A stretch of DNA of 64,000 nt from an uncultured Pelagibacteraceae bacterium. Lineage in GTDB: Bacteria > Pseudomonadota > Alphaproteobacteria > Pelagibacterales > Pelagibacteraceae. Both the position numbers and the translations under genes were made by a program. Position 1 is the first letter of the stretch. Each line of letters opens with the position of its first letter. Under the pieces are notes generated by a model. It was not told the origin of the DNA. It worked only from the letters and a program-made list of their open reading frames with translations, and did not search any database. Below are positions 36,219-45,786 of this stretch, piece by piece. The stretch spans positions 1 to 64,000 of the forward strand of contig CACHRU010000001.1 in NCBI GenBank assembly GCA_902582345.1, in the 5' to 3' direction.

Positions 36219-36652
36219 TGGCAAGCTTGGTTAAATTTTTTTAATCTCCAATAATTGTATGGCCATGGTGTAACGAATCCTACAGCTAACATTATCGGGA
36301 CTACCCACCAAGTTAAAATAGCTCCACCAGTTAAAAAGTAGTCAGTTGCATTCATTGCAACTTCCATACTTACCATTGAAATTAAGCTCATGCCTAAAGC
36401 AGTTTTAAAAGCTGATTTTATATCAAAATTTTGTCTCAATAAAATAATTGTTTCTAAAATAATGCTTGTAATTATTCCATTAATAATTGCTAAGATCATA
36501 ATAGCTAGAACTGGAAAAGAAATTTTTGTTAATTGAAAAAATAAAATTGTACCAAAATCACCAATCGAACAACCTAACAAGCACCAAAAAGTGTTTTTAG
36601 CACTTCTTGACCAAGTATGTTTACAACGCCAGTGAAATATTTCAGTTTTCAT
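36215..36652 (-). CDS. DUF4396 membrane protein
   Basis: 145 residues, about four membrane helices. The start has HWRCKHTWSRSAKNTFWCLLGCSIGDFGT, and later MSLISMVSMEVAMNATDYFLTGG and the closing PYNYWRLKKFNQACH, all features of DUF4396. Methionines, cysteines and histidines in or near the membrane suggest a transition metal such as copper, but no function is proven. It abuts csaA. Confidence 0.85.
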   Translation of the reverse strand: MKTEIFHWRCKHTWSRSAKNTFWCLLGCSIGDFGTILFFQLTKISFPVLAIMILAIINGIITSIILETIILLRQNFDIKSAFKTALGMSLISMVSMEVAMNATDYFLTGGAILTWWVVPIMLAVGFVTPWPYNYWRLKKFNQACH

Positions 36653-36988
36653 TTAGGCAATATCTAAACCATTATCAGTTTTCTGTGATGGATGCACCAG
36701 GACAACTTTTCCATCTTTTTCAATCGCTCCAAGGATCAAAACTTCAGAAACAACACCTGCTATATTTTTTGTTGGAAAATTACAAACCCCGATTACTTGT
36801 TTTCCAACTAAATTTTCTGCGTTGTAATAGTGAGTTATTTGTGCTGATGATTGTTTAACTCCAGTTTCACTACCGAAATCAACCTTTATTACTAGTGAAG
36901 GTTTTCTAGCTTTTTCATTTTTATTTACTTCTACTACTGTGCCTACCTTAATTTTTATTTTTTTAAAATCGTCATAAGTTATTTCCAT
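36653..36988 (-). CDS. csaA: CsaA-type tRNA-binding domain protein
   Basis: 111 residues forming one OB-fold tRNA-binding domain: IKVGTVVEVNKNEKARKPSLVIKVDFG, the QSSAQITHYYNAENLVGKQVIGVCNFP block and HPSQKTDNGLDIA. The length and pattern match CsaA, a homodimeric tRNA-binding/chaperone-like protein related to the C-terminal domain of MetRS. It precedes DUF4396 with no gap. Confidence 0.9.
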   Translation of the reverse strand: MEITYDDFKKIKIKVGTVVEVNKNEKARKPSLVIKVDFGSETGVKQSSAQITHYYNAENLVGKQVIGVCNFPTKNIAGVVSEVLILGAIEKDGKVVLVHPSQKTDNGLDIA

Positions 36989-37004
36989 AAATATCCTTTC
37001 AAAA

Positions 37005-37037
37005 TAAAAAAGGAGGCTAATGAAGCCCCCTTTTTTT
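37005..37037 (-). terminator. Intrinsic terminator after livJ
   Basis: AAAAAGGAGGCT pairs with AGCCCCCTTTTTT (about 37006-37018 and 37024-37036). The single mismatch becomes G-U on the minus strand, so the hairpin is built for the minus-strand liv transcript, with a U run on its far side. Confidence 0.85.
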
Positions 37038-37055
37038 AAATAGTTAAGTTAAAAA

Positions 37056-38159
37056 TTATAGTTGTTTATAATTTCCTTTGCTCCACTCATAGAATACGTA
37101 ACCTGGTAAACTTACATCGCCTTTTTTGTCAAAGCTTAGTTCTCCAAGCACAGTTTTGAATTTACCTTTTTTCATAGCTTTCAAAACTTTTTTTCTATCA
37201 ATTGATCCGGCTTGTTCTGCAGCTTGTTCAAATACTTGTAACGCAGCATAAGAATAAAGCACATAACCTTCCGGTTCAATTCCGGCAGCTTTAAATTTTT
37301 TAACTAATGGTGCAGCTTCTGGATTATTTCTTGGGTCAGGGCTGAAAGTCATTAAAGTACCTTCACCTGCGTCACCAGTAATTTGCCAATACTCGGCAGT
37401 AACCAAAGCGTCTCCACTGATCAATTTAGTTTTCATACCTTGATCTCTCATTTGTCTTACGATTAGACCACCCTCTGTATGATAGCCTCCAAGATATACA
37501 GCATCGATACCATTAGATTTTAATTTAGAAACTAAAGCAGAGTAATCTTTTTCACCTGCTGTAAAAGCTTCGTACATAGTTTCTTTTAATCCGCCTTTAT
37601 TCATGTTTTTCTTAGTAGCATCTGCTAAACCTTTTCCGTAAGCAGTTTTGTCATGAATTATTGCAACTTTTTTTCCACTGTATTCTTTTGCTAAGAAAGC
37701 TCCAGCAACTTCACCTTGCTGGTCATCTCTACCGCAAACTCTGAATACATTTGGTCCACCTTTATCTGTGAACGCTGGATTAGTTGAAGCCGGAGATACT
37801 TGGATAATACCTTCTTCTGTATAAACTTTAGAAGCTGGTATAGAAGATCCTGAGCAGAAATGTCCTGCTACGTAGGTAACGCCTTGACCAGCAAATTTGT
37901 TTGCAACAGCCACGGCTTGTTTCGGATCGCAAGCATCATCACCGATTACTAGTTTTACTTTTTCTCCCAAAATACCACCTTTAGCATTAGTGTCCTTAAC
38001 CCACATTTCTGCACCAGCTTTTAACTGAGCACCAAATGAAGCATACTGACCGCTCATTGGTCCAGCAGAAGCGACAACTACGTCTGCTTTTGCAGATATA
38101 GAACCTAATAAAAAGATTGAAGCAATTATTGAAAGAATATTTTTCATAATCTTAAACAT
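37056..38159 (-). CDS. livJ: Branched-chain-type amino acid ABC transporter, substrate-binding protein
   Basis: 367 residues. Signal peptide to SAKADVV, then the type I periplasmic-binding fold with GPMSGQYASFGAQLKAGAEM, GDDACDPKQAVAVANKF and VSPASTNPAFTD (LivJ/LivK ligand motif). It captures branched-chain or other hydrophobic amino acids in the periplasm. The first ATG has GAGGA at 5 bases, so 38159 is preferred over a second ATG four codons later. It is the last gene of proC-livHMGF-livJ, 83 bases after livF with its own leader. Confidence 0.93.
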   Translation of the reverse strand: MFKIMKNILSIIASIFLLGSISAKADVVVASAGPMSGQYASFGAQLKAGAEMWVKDTNAKGGILGEKVKLVIGDDACDPKQAVAVANKFAGQGVTYVAGHFCSGSSIPASKVYTEEGIIQVSPASTNPAFTDKGGPNVFRVCGRDDQQGEVAGAFLAKEYSGKKVAIIHDKTAYGKGLADATKKNMNKGGLKETMYEAFTAGEKDYSALVSKLKSNGIDAVYLGGYHTEGGLIVRQMRDQGMKTKLISGDALVTAEYWQITGDAGEGTLMTFSPDPRNNPEAAPLVKKFKAAGIEPEGYVLYSYAALQVFEQAAEQAGSIDRKKVLKAMKKGKFKTVLGELSFDKKGDVSLPGYVFYEWSKGNYKQL

Positions 38160-38175
38160 ATGTTCCTCTTTTTGT

Positions 38176-38194
38176 TGTTAATTAATTAATTAAT
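38176..38194. promoter_or_regulatory. TTAATTAA repeat in the livJ leader
   Basis: TGTTAATTAATTAATTAAT stands 16 bases ahead of the livJ start. The same 19 bases recur at 53539-53557 ahead of the other solute-binding protein gene, at a similar distance. It may be a shared leader element or operator, or only low-complexity sequence. Confidence 0.35.
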
Positions 38195-38242
38195 ATTGAT
38201 TATTGAACACTACCTTAGCTTTTTTGTAAATATGGAAAAAAA

Positions 38243-38962
38243 TTATTTTTTTCCACCTCCTTCAAGGTAAGCAGCTTGAATATCCTTGTTTTTTAATAAG
38301 TCTTGACCTGTTCCTTCTAAAGTTACATTTCCGTTAACCAAAACATATCCTCGATCTGCAAGTTCTAAAGCCTTTTTGGCATTTTGCTCAACTAAAAAAA
38401 TTGTCACTTTTTTTTGTTTATTGATATTTTTTATAGCAATAAAAATTTGATTGACAAGTTTAGGAGCGATACCTAGTGATGGTTCATCTAGTAATAGCAT
38501 TTTAGGTCTAGCCATCATTGCTCTGCCTATAGCTAGCATTTGTTGTTCTCCTCCTGAAAGAGTTCCTCCTCTTTGATTTAATCTATCTTTAAGAACTGGG
38601 AAAAGATCGTAAACATCTTTTACATCAATATCAAAATTTTTTCCTTTCTCGTATGCTGAAGCTCCTAACCTCAAGTTATCTTCTACTGAAAGTCTTGAAA
38701 AAATTCTTCTTCCTTCAGGTACTTGTGAAATTCCAAGATTCACTATTTCATGTGGAGGTAAATTTTCTATATGTTGATCATCAAATAAAATTTCACCAGT
38801 TGATGCTTTATTAACACCGCTTATTGTCATTAATAAAGTTGATTTTCCTGCACCATTAGAGCCTATCAAAGTAACAATTTCTCCACTATTTACTTTTACA
38901 TCTACTCCTCTTAATGCTTGAATATTTCCATAAAAGGTTTCAACTTTTGATATTAATAACAT
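38243..38962 (-). CDS. livF: Liv-type ABC transporter ATPase F
   Basis: 239 residues. Walker A GSNGAGKST at 34-42, signature LSGGEQQM, Walker B MLLLDEPSLGIAP, and the LivF end LADRGYVLVNGNVTLEGTG. It powers uptake together with LivG on the cytoplasmic face. One base separates it from livG. Confidence 0.95.
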   Translation of the reverse strand: MLLISKVETFYGNIQALRGVDVKVNSGEIVTLIGSNGAGKSTLLMTISGVNKASTGEILFDDQHIENLPPHEIVNLGISQVPEGRRIFSRLSVEDNLRLGASAYEKGKNFDIDVKDVYDLFPVLKDRLNQRGGTLSGGEQQMLAIGRAMMARPKMLLLDEPSLGIAPKLVNQIFIAIKNINKQKKVTIFLVEQNAKKALELADRGYVLVNGNVTLEGTGQDLLKNKDIQAAYLEGGGKK

Positions 38963-38963
38963 T

Positions 38964-39758
38964 TTATTCCTCTGTTCCTAAATATGCCTCAATAACTGCT
39001 GGGCTATTTTTCGTTTCTTTTGCTGATCCTTGAAATATTTTCTTTCCATAATTTAAAACAACTACATGATCGGAGATCTCCATTACGACACTCATGTCAT
39101 GCTCAATTAACAATATACCAGTTTTTTTTTCGTTTTTTATAAATAGAAGTAACTTGTTTAATTCAGCAGACTCTTTTGCATTTAATCCAGCCGCAGGTTC
39201 ATCTAAACATAATAAATGAGGGTTGATACACATTGCTCTCACTATTTCTAGTTTTCTTTGATCTCCATAAGGTAAATCACCTGCGTCATCATCAGCTCTA
39301 TGAGTTAGACCTATTATGTCCAACCAATATTTTGATATTTCTACTGCCTCTTTTTCTTTATTTACAAAAGAGGAGGCATTAAATAATCCTAAAATTGTAA
39401 ACCCTGATGCGTCCATAAGTTTATTATGTTGGGCAACCATTAAGTTTTCTAATACGGACATTTGTGGAAAAAGTCTTATATTTTGAAAAGTTCTAGCTAC
39501 CCCTGCTTTCTGAGCAACTTTAAAATCTGAAAACTTTTTTAAATTTAATCTTTCATTTTCTTTATTAAGAAACATTGAGCCTGCAGTAGCTTTATAAAAA
39601 CCTGTTAAGCAATTAAATACAGTTGTTTTTCCAGCTCCGTTGGGTCCGATAATTGAAGTGATTTGATCTTTGGCCGCTGAAAAAGATAAATCATCAATCG
39701 CTACTAGACCGCCAAATTTCATCGTTAAATTTTCAACATCTAATAGTTTTGTTGTCAT
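38964..39758 (-). CDS. livG: Liv-type ABC transporter ATPase G
   Basis: 264 residues. Walker A GPNGAGKTT at 38-46, the LivG-specific GVARTFQNIRLFPQMSVLENL, signature LPYGDQRKLEI, Walker B LLCLDEPAAGLN and the switch HDMSVVM. It pairs with LivF. Its start overlaps the end of livM by 4 bases. Confidence 0.95.
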   Translation of the reverse strand: MTTKLLDVENLTMKFGGLVAIDDLSFSAAKDQITSIIGPNGAGKTTVFNCLTGFYKATAGSMFLNKENERLNLKKFSDFKVAQKAGVARTFQNIRLFPQMSVLENLMVAQHNKLMDASGFTILGLFNASSFVNKEKEAVEISKYWLDIIGLTHRADDDAGDLPYGDQRKLEIVRAMCINPHLLCLDEPAAGLNAKESAELNKLLLFIKNEKKTGILLIEHDMSVVMEISDHVVVLNYGKKIFQGSAKETKNSPAVIEAYLGTEE

Positions 39759-41032
39759 TTAGCGGCCTCTTTTTTTTGAAGAGTAATTGTTGGTTTTCTG
39801 GTTGCTAAAATTCCTCTAGGCCTAAAAATCATTATAAGAACCATGGCTCCGCCGAATGCTATCATTCTGTAAGATTCAAAATCTCTAAAAACTTCAATTA
39901 ACCCAATTAAAAAAATGGTCGCTAAAACAACACCTGTTTGTGAGCCCATACCTCCTAATACTACAATTGCAACTATTATAGCCGACTCAATAAAAGTAAA
40001 ACTTTCTGGGCTAATAAAGGCTTGTCTAGTCGCAAAAAAGGAACCTGCAAAACCTCCGAACATTGCACCAATGGCAAACGCGGTAAGTTTTGTATTTCTT
40101 GGGTTAACACCCAATGACTTACACGCTATTTCATCTTCTCTTAAAGCCTCCCACGCTCTCCCAATCGGTAATCGCCTAATTTTGATCGTAAATAGATTGG
40201 TAATTAAAGCTAGCACAAGAATAAGATAGTATAAAAATATAATTCTTTGCATTGGACTATATTCTAAACCAAAAAACGTATGAAATGTTTGCTCTCCTTC
40301 ATCTGGAAAACTTTTAAACGGTAAGCCAAAAAAAGATGGTCTAGGTATTCCTGTTAAACCATCTGGACCTTTTGTAAGCTGATACCAGTTTAATAAAAGT
40401 ATTCTTATCATTTCACCAAATGCTAATGTGACAATTGCGAGATAATCACCTCTTAGTCTTAAAACTGGAAAACCCAACAAAACTCCAAACATCGCTGCAA
40501 ATATTCCTGCTATAGGTAAACAAATCCAAAAGGACCATCCAAAATGAATTGCAAACAATGCATAAGAGTAGGCACCTACAGCATAAAATGCAACGTAACC
40601 TAGATCAAGAAGACCTGCTAATCCTATTACAATATTTAAACCCCATCCCAACATTATATAAGTTAACATCATGATGGCTATATCCATCAGATATCGATCA
40701 GTAAAAGGAAGAAAAGGAAAAATAACTGAGAAAATAATTGCACTTAAAGCGATTTGTGTTCCTTTAGTATCTAAAAAATTTGTAATTGATTTGCCGATGG
40801 TTGACTGTATTCCGTATTTTTGATCTCTGTTGTAAATATATAAATTAGTAAGAAATCTTCCTAAAGCACAAACTACAACTATAACTAAAACAATGAACCA
40901 TTTAGGGCTTACAACTAGAACTTCATTTTTAGCAACTGTTCTTAAACCTACTATCGGACCGAATAAAGCTAAGGCAATTAATCCTGTAAAGAGACTATCT
41001 TTAATAGATGACTGTAAAAAATTTTTTCTCAT
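39755..41032 (-). CDS. livM: Liv-type ABC transporter permease M
   Basis: 425 residues, with an N-terminal extension of about 100 residues carrying extra membrane segments before the canonical core: LNIVIGLAGLLDLGYVAFYAVGAYSYAL, LRLRGDYLAIVTLAFGEMIR and ALREDEIACKSLGVNPRNTKL. It forms the membrane channel with LivH. It abuts livH (41033). The long form with N-terminal helices is common in alphaproteobacterial LivM. Confidence 0.94.
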   Translation of the reverse strand: MRKNFLQSSIKDSLFTGLIALALFGPIVGLRTVAKNEVLVVSPKWFIVLVIVVVCALGRFLTNLYIYNRDQKYGIQSTIGKSITNFLDTKGTQIALSAIIFSVIFPFLPFTDRYLMDIAIMMLTYIMLGWGLNIVIGLAGLLDLGYVAFYAVGAYSYALFAIHFGWSFWICLPIAGIFAAMFGVLLGFPVLRLRGDYLAIVTLAFGEMIRILLLNWYQLTKGPDGLTGIPRPSFFGLPFKSFPDEGEQTFHTFFGLEYSPMQRIIFLYYLILVLALITNLFTIKIRRLPIGRAWEALREDEIACKSLGVNPRNTKLTAFAIGAMFGGFAGSFFATRQAFISPESFTFIESAIIVAIVVLGGMGSQTGVVLATIFLIGLIEVFRDFESYRMIAFGGAMVLIMIFRPRGILATRKPTITLQKKEAAK

Positions 41033-41950
41033 TTAAACTTTTTCTATATCAGGCTTGCCTAGAAATCCGGTTGGATAAAAAATTAAAACAACTACTAAAA
41101 CTGTAAATGCAGCTATATCTTTATATTCTATTGAAATATATCCTGACCAAAAAACTTCTATTAAACCTATTAACAATCCTCCCAGCATTGCTCCAGGTAT
41201 AGAACCTATTCCTCCGAGCACAGCAGCGGTAAATGCTTTGATCCCTGCAAGAAAACCAATATAAAAATCTATAACGCCATAATACATTACAAACATCATG
41301 CCAGCGACTGATGCCAGTGAAGAACCAATTATAAAAGTTATTGATATTGTTCTGTCTACGTTTATTCCCATTAATGCAGTCATAGTTCTATCTTGTTCAC
41401 ATGCTCTCTGAGCGCGACCGAGTGCTGTTCTAGTAATTAACAAAGTGAAAACAGCCATTAAAACTATTGTTACTAAGATTATAAAAATCTGTAAGTAACT
41501 TAGAGATACTGTGAAACCTGTATCTTCCATAAAAGTAAAGCCCCCCTGAATAACTGGTTGTAAAGTTTTTATTCTTGCGCCCTGAGCTGCTTGCACGTAA
41601 TTTTGCAAAACTATTGACATTCCTAAAGCTGATATAAGAGGAGCTAGTCTAAAAGATTTTCTTAACGGTTTGTAAGCTAATTTTTCTACTGTCCATCCAT
41701 AACAAGCGGTAAAAACCATTGCGATTAAAAGTGTAAGTAATAAAACAATAGGTAAAGCTATACTAGTTAAAGCAAAAAGTATAAAAGAGATTAAAGCTAT
41801 AAAAGCGCCAACCATAAATATATCACCGTGCGCAAAATTAATCATGCCGATGATCCCATAGACCATCGTATAACCTATAGCAATTAGTCCATAGACAGAG
41901 CCAAGAGTTACTCCATTGATAAGTTGTTGTAAAAAATAAGCTGTGTCCAT
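41033..41950 (-). CDS. livH: Liv-type ABC transporter permease H
   Basis: 305 residues, about eight helices: QQLINGVTLGSVYGLIAIGYTMVYGIIGMINFAHGD at the start is the LivH hallmark, and LGRAQRACEQDRTMTALMGINVDRTI is the coupling loop. Directly followed by livM. The proC stop is 9 bases upstream, so proC may be the first gene of this operon. Confidence 0.95.
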   Translation of the reverse strand: MDTAYFLQQLINGVTLGSVYGLIAIGYTMVYGIIGMINFAHGDIFMVGAFIALISFILFALTSIALPIVLLLTLLIAMVFTACYGWTVEKLAYKPLRKSFRLAPLISALGMSIVLQNYVQAAQGARIKTLQPVIQGGFTFMEDTGFTVSLSYLQIFIILVTIVLMAVFTLLITRTALGRAQRACEQDRTMTALMGINVDRTISITFIIGSSLASVAGMMFVMYYGVIDFYIGFLAGIKAFTAAVLGGIGSIPGAMLGGLLIGLIEVFWSGYISIEYKDIAAFTVLVVVLIFYPTGFLGKPDIEKV

Positions 41951-41959
41951 ATCAGAGTT

Positions 41960-42718
41960 TTAAAATTTTTTAAAAATACTATTTAAAACTTTTTGTTGGA
42001 CTTTGTAAAATTTCTTTTTTTTGAGCTGTTTAAGTACGAAAGCATTGGTTCCGCCGGGAGTTTGAGATTCTAGTACTAGTTGTTTTAAAGAAATTTTATT
42101 TTTATTAACTGCATCCTGTGCAAGAGCAAGGAATAAACTTCTAGTATAGTTTTCTGCATTTTTTCTTTTTATACCTTTTGAATTTAACCAGTTACTAGTT
42201 TCATTCATCAAGTTATAAAATGATGCCATAAATGAAGACGTCGCCCAAAAACTTTTAGATATTTTTTCACTTTTTAAAGTAATTACTTCTCCTAAATTAC
42301 TAAAAAAAGTTTTTAACATTTTATCCTCGGGACAAATAATTATTGGTCCTTTTCTCATGCCTATAAATGGAAGAGGTATAACACGTGTTACTTTTTTGTT
42401 TTTTGTAATTTTTTTTAATTTTTCCAAACTAATAGTAGAAATAAAGCTAATTATTTTTTTATCTTTTTTAAACTTGAGATCTTTTAAAATTTTGTTTCCA
42501 ACTTTGGGTGTAATTGCTAAAAATACCCAATTTGAAATATTTATTAATTGTTGATTATTTTTACATATCACAACTTTTTTAAATCTTTTATTAAGTTTTT
42601 TTGCTAGTATCTTGTTACGAGGAGATAGATATATTTTTTTGAATTTTAATTTTGATTTAAATATACCTTCAATAATTGAAGAAGAAATATGTCCAGTTCC
42701 TAAAAAACCTAAATTCAT
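41960..42718 (-). CDS. proC: Pyrroline-5-carboxylate reductase (ProC)
   Basis: 252 residues from the ATG at 42718 (MNLGFLGTGHISSSII), chosen because the upstream ATG at 42748 would overlap the divergent AbrB gene. Nucleotide site GFLGTGHI, then VFLAITPKV, and the ProC signature SQTPGGTNAFVLKQL near the C-terminus. It makes proline from pyrroline-5-carboxylate. The middle region is rather divergent and lysine-rich. The liv genes following at 9 bases hint at amino-acid-linked expression. Confidence 0.88.
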   Translation of the reverse strand: MNLGFLGTGHISSSIIEGIFKSKLKFKKIYLSPRNKILAKKLNKRFKKVVICKNNQQLINISNWVFLAITPKVGNKILKDLKFKKDKKIISFISTISLEKLKKITKNKKVTRVIPLPFIGMRKGPIIICPEDKMLKTFFSNLGEVITLKSEKISKSFWATSSFMASFYNLMNETSNWLNSKGIKRKNAENYTRSLFLALAQDAVNKNKISLKQLVLESQTPGGTNAFVLKQLKKKKFYKVQQKVLNSIFKKF

Positions 42719-42723
42719 AGATA

Positions 42724-43800
42724 ATGCAGAATAACCAAGCTCTTCCATTTAATAAAGAAAATTTTAAACAAATATTTTCAAAGAAATTCTTATTTGTTAT
42801 TTTAGTCTCAATTCCAGCAGCATTATTAGCTGATTTTTTTAACATTCCTTTAGCATGGTTTTTGGGACCCATGATTATTACTTCGGTAGTAACTCTTGCA
42901 GGTATAAAAACTCAAATGCCGAAATTAATTCTAAGCTCTACTTTAATAATTTTAGGACTTTATATAGGAAATTATATTGATGAGAATTTATTTAATCAAA
43001 TTCACCAATGGTTTTGGACTTCTTTAATTATGTTAGGTTATATTATTATTAGTGTGTTGGTCGTATCTAAATATTTAGAAAAATATTCAAACTACGATAA
43101 AAAAACTTCAATTTTTTCTGCTGCACCAGGTGCTTTAGGTCCGCTTATGATTTTGGCTGAGGATGAAAAGACAGACTTAAGTCGTGTCGCTACTTCGCAT
43201 TTAATTAGATTAATCATTATAATTACAGTTTTTCCTTTTTTTGTTGATAGTTTTTATATCTCAGAAGAAATTAAAGTTTCTGAAACTGTTGTGAAAGATC
43301 AAAATTCTTTAGAACTTTTAATATTGATATTTGTTTCAATTATTCTAATTTTAATATTTGATAAGCTAAAAATACCAGCCGCTTTATTAGCTGGCACTTT
43401 AGTTGCTAGCGGTGTTTTACAAATAACTGAATTAGCTTCTTATCAATTATCTCCAAATATTATAGACTTTTCATTGCTCATACTTGGCTCATCTGTTGGT
43501 TGCAGATTTGCAGATAAGACTTTTCCTGAAATAGCTAAAAATGCACTTCATAGTTTTGTTGCAACTTTATTATTGGTTTTTTTAGGTTTGGTTTCTGCGT
43601 TTGTAGCAAGTTTAGTTATAGATAAAAATTTTTTTACCTTGTTATTATCATACTGTCCTGGTGGAATTTACGAAGTAGCTGTTATAGCAATTTTTTTTGA
43701 TCTTGATCCAGAATTTGTTTCTTTTCATCATATAATAAGACTTTTACTAATACTTTTTATAGTCCCTGTGATTTTAAAGATGATCCAAAAAAAAAGTTAG
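42724..43800 (+). CDS. AbrB/AmoA-type membrane protein (PF05145-like)
   Basis: 358 residues, about nine to ten membrane helices in two similar halves: IPLAWFLGPMIITSVVTLAGI in the first, KIPAALLAGTLVASGVLQIT in the second, plus FSAAPGALGPLMILAED and SYCPGGIYEVAVIAIFFDLDPEFV, the twin conserved motifs of this family (annotated as AbrB duplication or 'ammonia monooxygenase'). The E. coli member AbrB is a putative regulator; the real function may be transport. Convergent with tctA, overlapping by 4 bases. Confidence 0.85.
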   Translation: MQNNQALPFNKENFKQIFSKKFLFVILVSIPAALLADFFNIPLAWFLGPMIITSVVTLAGIKTQMPKLILSSTLIILGLYIGNYIDENLFNQIHQWFWTSLIMLGYIIISVLVVSKYLEKYSNYDKKTSIFSAAPGALGPLMILAEDEKTDLSRVATSHLIRLIIIITVFPFFVDSFYISEEIKVSETVVKDQNSLELLILIFVSIILILIFDKLKIPAALLAGTLVASGVLQITELASYQLSPNIIDFSLLILGSSVGCRFADKTFPEIAKNALHSFVATLLLVFLGLVSAFVASLVIDKNFFTLLLSYCPGGIYEVAVIAIFFDLDPEFVSFHHIIRLLLILFIVPVILKMIQKKS

Positions 43801-45296
43801 TTTTTTTGAAAAAAACTTTTATAAATTTGCCAACCAACAATTAAAGTAATTGAAATCATAATACATAGCGTTAGAGGCCTATCCCATAAAAACGACCATG
43901 ATCCATCACTTATAAGTAGTGATCTCCTCAAATTTTCCTCCATCAGTCCACCCAAAACAAATGCTAAAATTAAAGGTGGCATAGGAAATTCATATAGTCT
44001 TAATATTGTTGAAAAAACTGCTATTCCAATCATTAAATAAATATCAAAATTATTAAATGACATTAAATAAATACCTGTGACAGAAAAAAATAAAATTAAA
44101 GGTATTAGAAAAGCTCGAGGAACCGCGAGGATTCGTGCGATGTAAGGAATTAAAGGTAAATTTAAAATTAATAAAATTACCATTCCGATATACATTGACA
44201 TAATAACTGACCAAAAAATTTCTGGATTAGTCTGGTAAAGTCTTGGGCCTGGCTGAATACCAAAGCCAAGTAAAGCACCAAGCATTACAGCTGTGGTGCC
44301 GCTTCCAGGAATACCGAGAGTTAAAAGAGGAACGAAAGATCCAGAGCAAGCTGCGTTGTTGGCGGTCTCCGGAGCAGATAATCCATTTACACTACCTTTG
44401 CCAAATTTTTGTTTTTCATCATCCTTAACAAAATTTCTTTCCATTCCATAAGCTAAAAAAGATGCAATTGTTGAACCAGCTCCAGGTAAAACACCAATAA
44501 TAAAACCAATAATCGATGATCTTGGAATAGTGGTGACCATTTTTTTTGTCTCATCCTTGTCAAGCTTTATTGATCCAAGTTTTGATAATGAAATTTGCTT
44601 AGCAGCTTGTGTGGGATCACTTCCTTTAAAAATAATTGTTAACGCCTCGCTCATAGCAAAAGTTGCCATTACAACTAGTACAAAGCTGATACCATCAGCC
44701 AAATTCATGTTATTGAAAACAAATCTTGGAATGTCAGACAAAGTATCTTGGCCTACGGATGCTAACATCAAACCTAGAACTACCATCATCATTGCTTTTA
44801 AAAAATGTCCTTTGGCTGAAAAAGCTGACACAGCTGTCAAACCTAGTATCATTAAACCAAAATAATCCGGAGACCTAAATGCTAAACTTACTTTTGATAA
44901 ACTTGGAGCAGCAAATAATAAAAAAATTGCTGCAATTGTTCCGCCGGCAAAGGAGCTGTAAGCTGCTATCGCTAGCGCTTTTCCCGCTTTTCCTTGTTGA
45001 GCCATTGGATAACCATCAAAAGAAGTTGCTACAGTTCCCGGAACTCCAGGTGCATTAATTAAAATTGATGAGGTCGATCCACCAAAAACTGCTCCATAAT
45101 AAACCCCAGCCATCAAAATTAAACCTGTAGATGGTTCGAACCCATATGTTATTGGTATCATTAAGGCTATTGCAGTCATAGGGCCTAAACCCGGCAACAT
45201 TCCAATTATGGTTCCTGCAAAACATCCTATCATCACCATTAAAATATTTTTTAATGATAGAGCGGTATTTAAACCTATTAGTATTCCTTCAATCAT
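43797..45296 (-). CDS. tctA: Tripartite tricarboxylate transporter, large permease TctA
   Basis: 499 residues, about eleven helices. The twin conserved motifs GTIIGMLPGLGPMTAIALMIPITYG near 29-55 and IIGFIIGVLPGAGSTIASFLAYGMER near 255-280, and GVYYGAVFGGSTSSILINAPGVPG, define TctA. It moves carboxylates using the ion gradient. Overlaps tctB by 4 bases. Confidence 0.96.
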   Translation of the reverse strand: MIEGILIGLNTALSLKNILMVMIGCFAGTIIGMLPGLGPMTAIALMIPITYGFEPSTGLILMAGVYYGAVFGGSTSSILINAPGVPGTVATSFDGYPMAQQGKAGKALAIAAYSSFAGGTIAAIFLLFAAPSLSKVSLAFRSPDYFGLMILGLTAVSAFSAKGHFLKAMMMVVLGLMLASVGQDTLSDIPRFVFNNMNLADGISFVLVVMATFAMSEALTIIFKGSDPTQAAKQISLSKLGSIKLDKDETKKMVTTIPRSSIIGFIIGVLPGAGSTIASFLAYGMERNFVKDDEKQKFGKGSVNGLSAPETANNAACSGSFVPLLTLGIPGSGTTAVMLGALLGFGIQPGPRLYQTNPEIFWSVIMSMYIGMVILLILNLPLIPYIARILAVPRAFLIPLILFFSVTGIYLMSFNNFDIYLMIGIAVFSTILRLYEFPMPPLILAFVLGGLMEENLRRSLLISDGSWSFLWDRPLTLCIMISITLIVGWQIYKSFFQKN

Positions 45297-45763
45297 CCTA
45301 TAATTCCTAAATATTTTAAAAATGGATCACGTAAATAAATGTCTAATAAGCCGTGTAGAAGAAACATAAAAAAAGCAACAAATGGAAAGGATAAAGTAAA
45401 AACCCAAAACCATCTTTTCTCGCCTAGCGTAATATAAGATAAGACTAAGAAAAGTGAGGTTGATAAAAAATATCCTGCCTTCAAGATTGTAATCCCATAA
45501 ACAATCATTAAAATTACTAAGGTAATCGTTTTTTTATAATCAAGAATTGAAAGATCAACGTTAGATGGTTTTTTTTCTGGTAAGACTATATAAAGTCCAG
45601 AAAAAAATAGACCAGCATATCCTAAATAGATTGGAAAAGTTTTTGCATTAAATGGTGCATTTTCATCAAAAGAGAAAACTCTTATTTGATGAGCGTAATA
45701 TAAATAAAGACCTGAAAAAATAAAGAAGAGCAGTGAAATAATCTTAACTGGGCTTATTTGCAC
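45293..45763 (-). CDS. tctB: Tripartite tricarboxylate transporter, small permease TctB
   Basis: 156 residues with four membrane helices, the usual size and topology of TctB: ISLLFFIFSGLYLYYAHQI, FPIYLGYAGLFFSGLYIV, and a C-terminal LHGLLDIYLRDPFL. Identification rests mostly on position between tctC and tctA. Overlaps tctA by 4 bases and begins 23 bases after tctC. Confidence 0.88.
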   Translation of the reverse strand: MQISPVKIISLLFFIFSGLYLYYAHQIRVFSFDENAPFNAKTFPIYLGYAGLFFSGLYIVLPEKKPSNVDLSILDYKKTITLVILMIVYGITILKAGYFLSTSLFLVLSYITLGEKRWFWVFTLSFPFVAFFMFLLHGLLDIYLRDPFLKYLGIIG

Positions 45764-45786
45764 TGCTCCTCCTAATTTTAAAGTAA

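Noticed and set aside
38176-38194. TTAATTAA repeat as an attachment site or mobile-element scar
   Set aside because: No integrase, transposase or flanking duplication is near either copy; a leader element is more economical.
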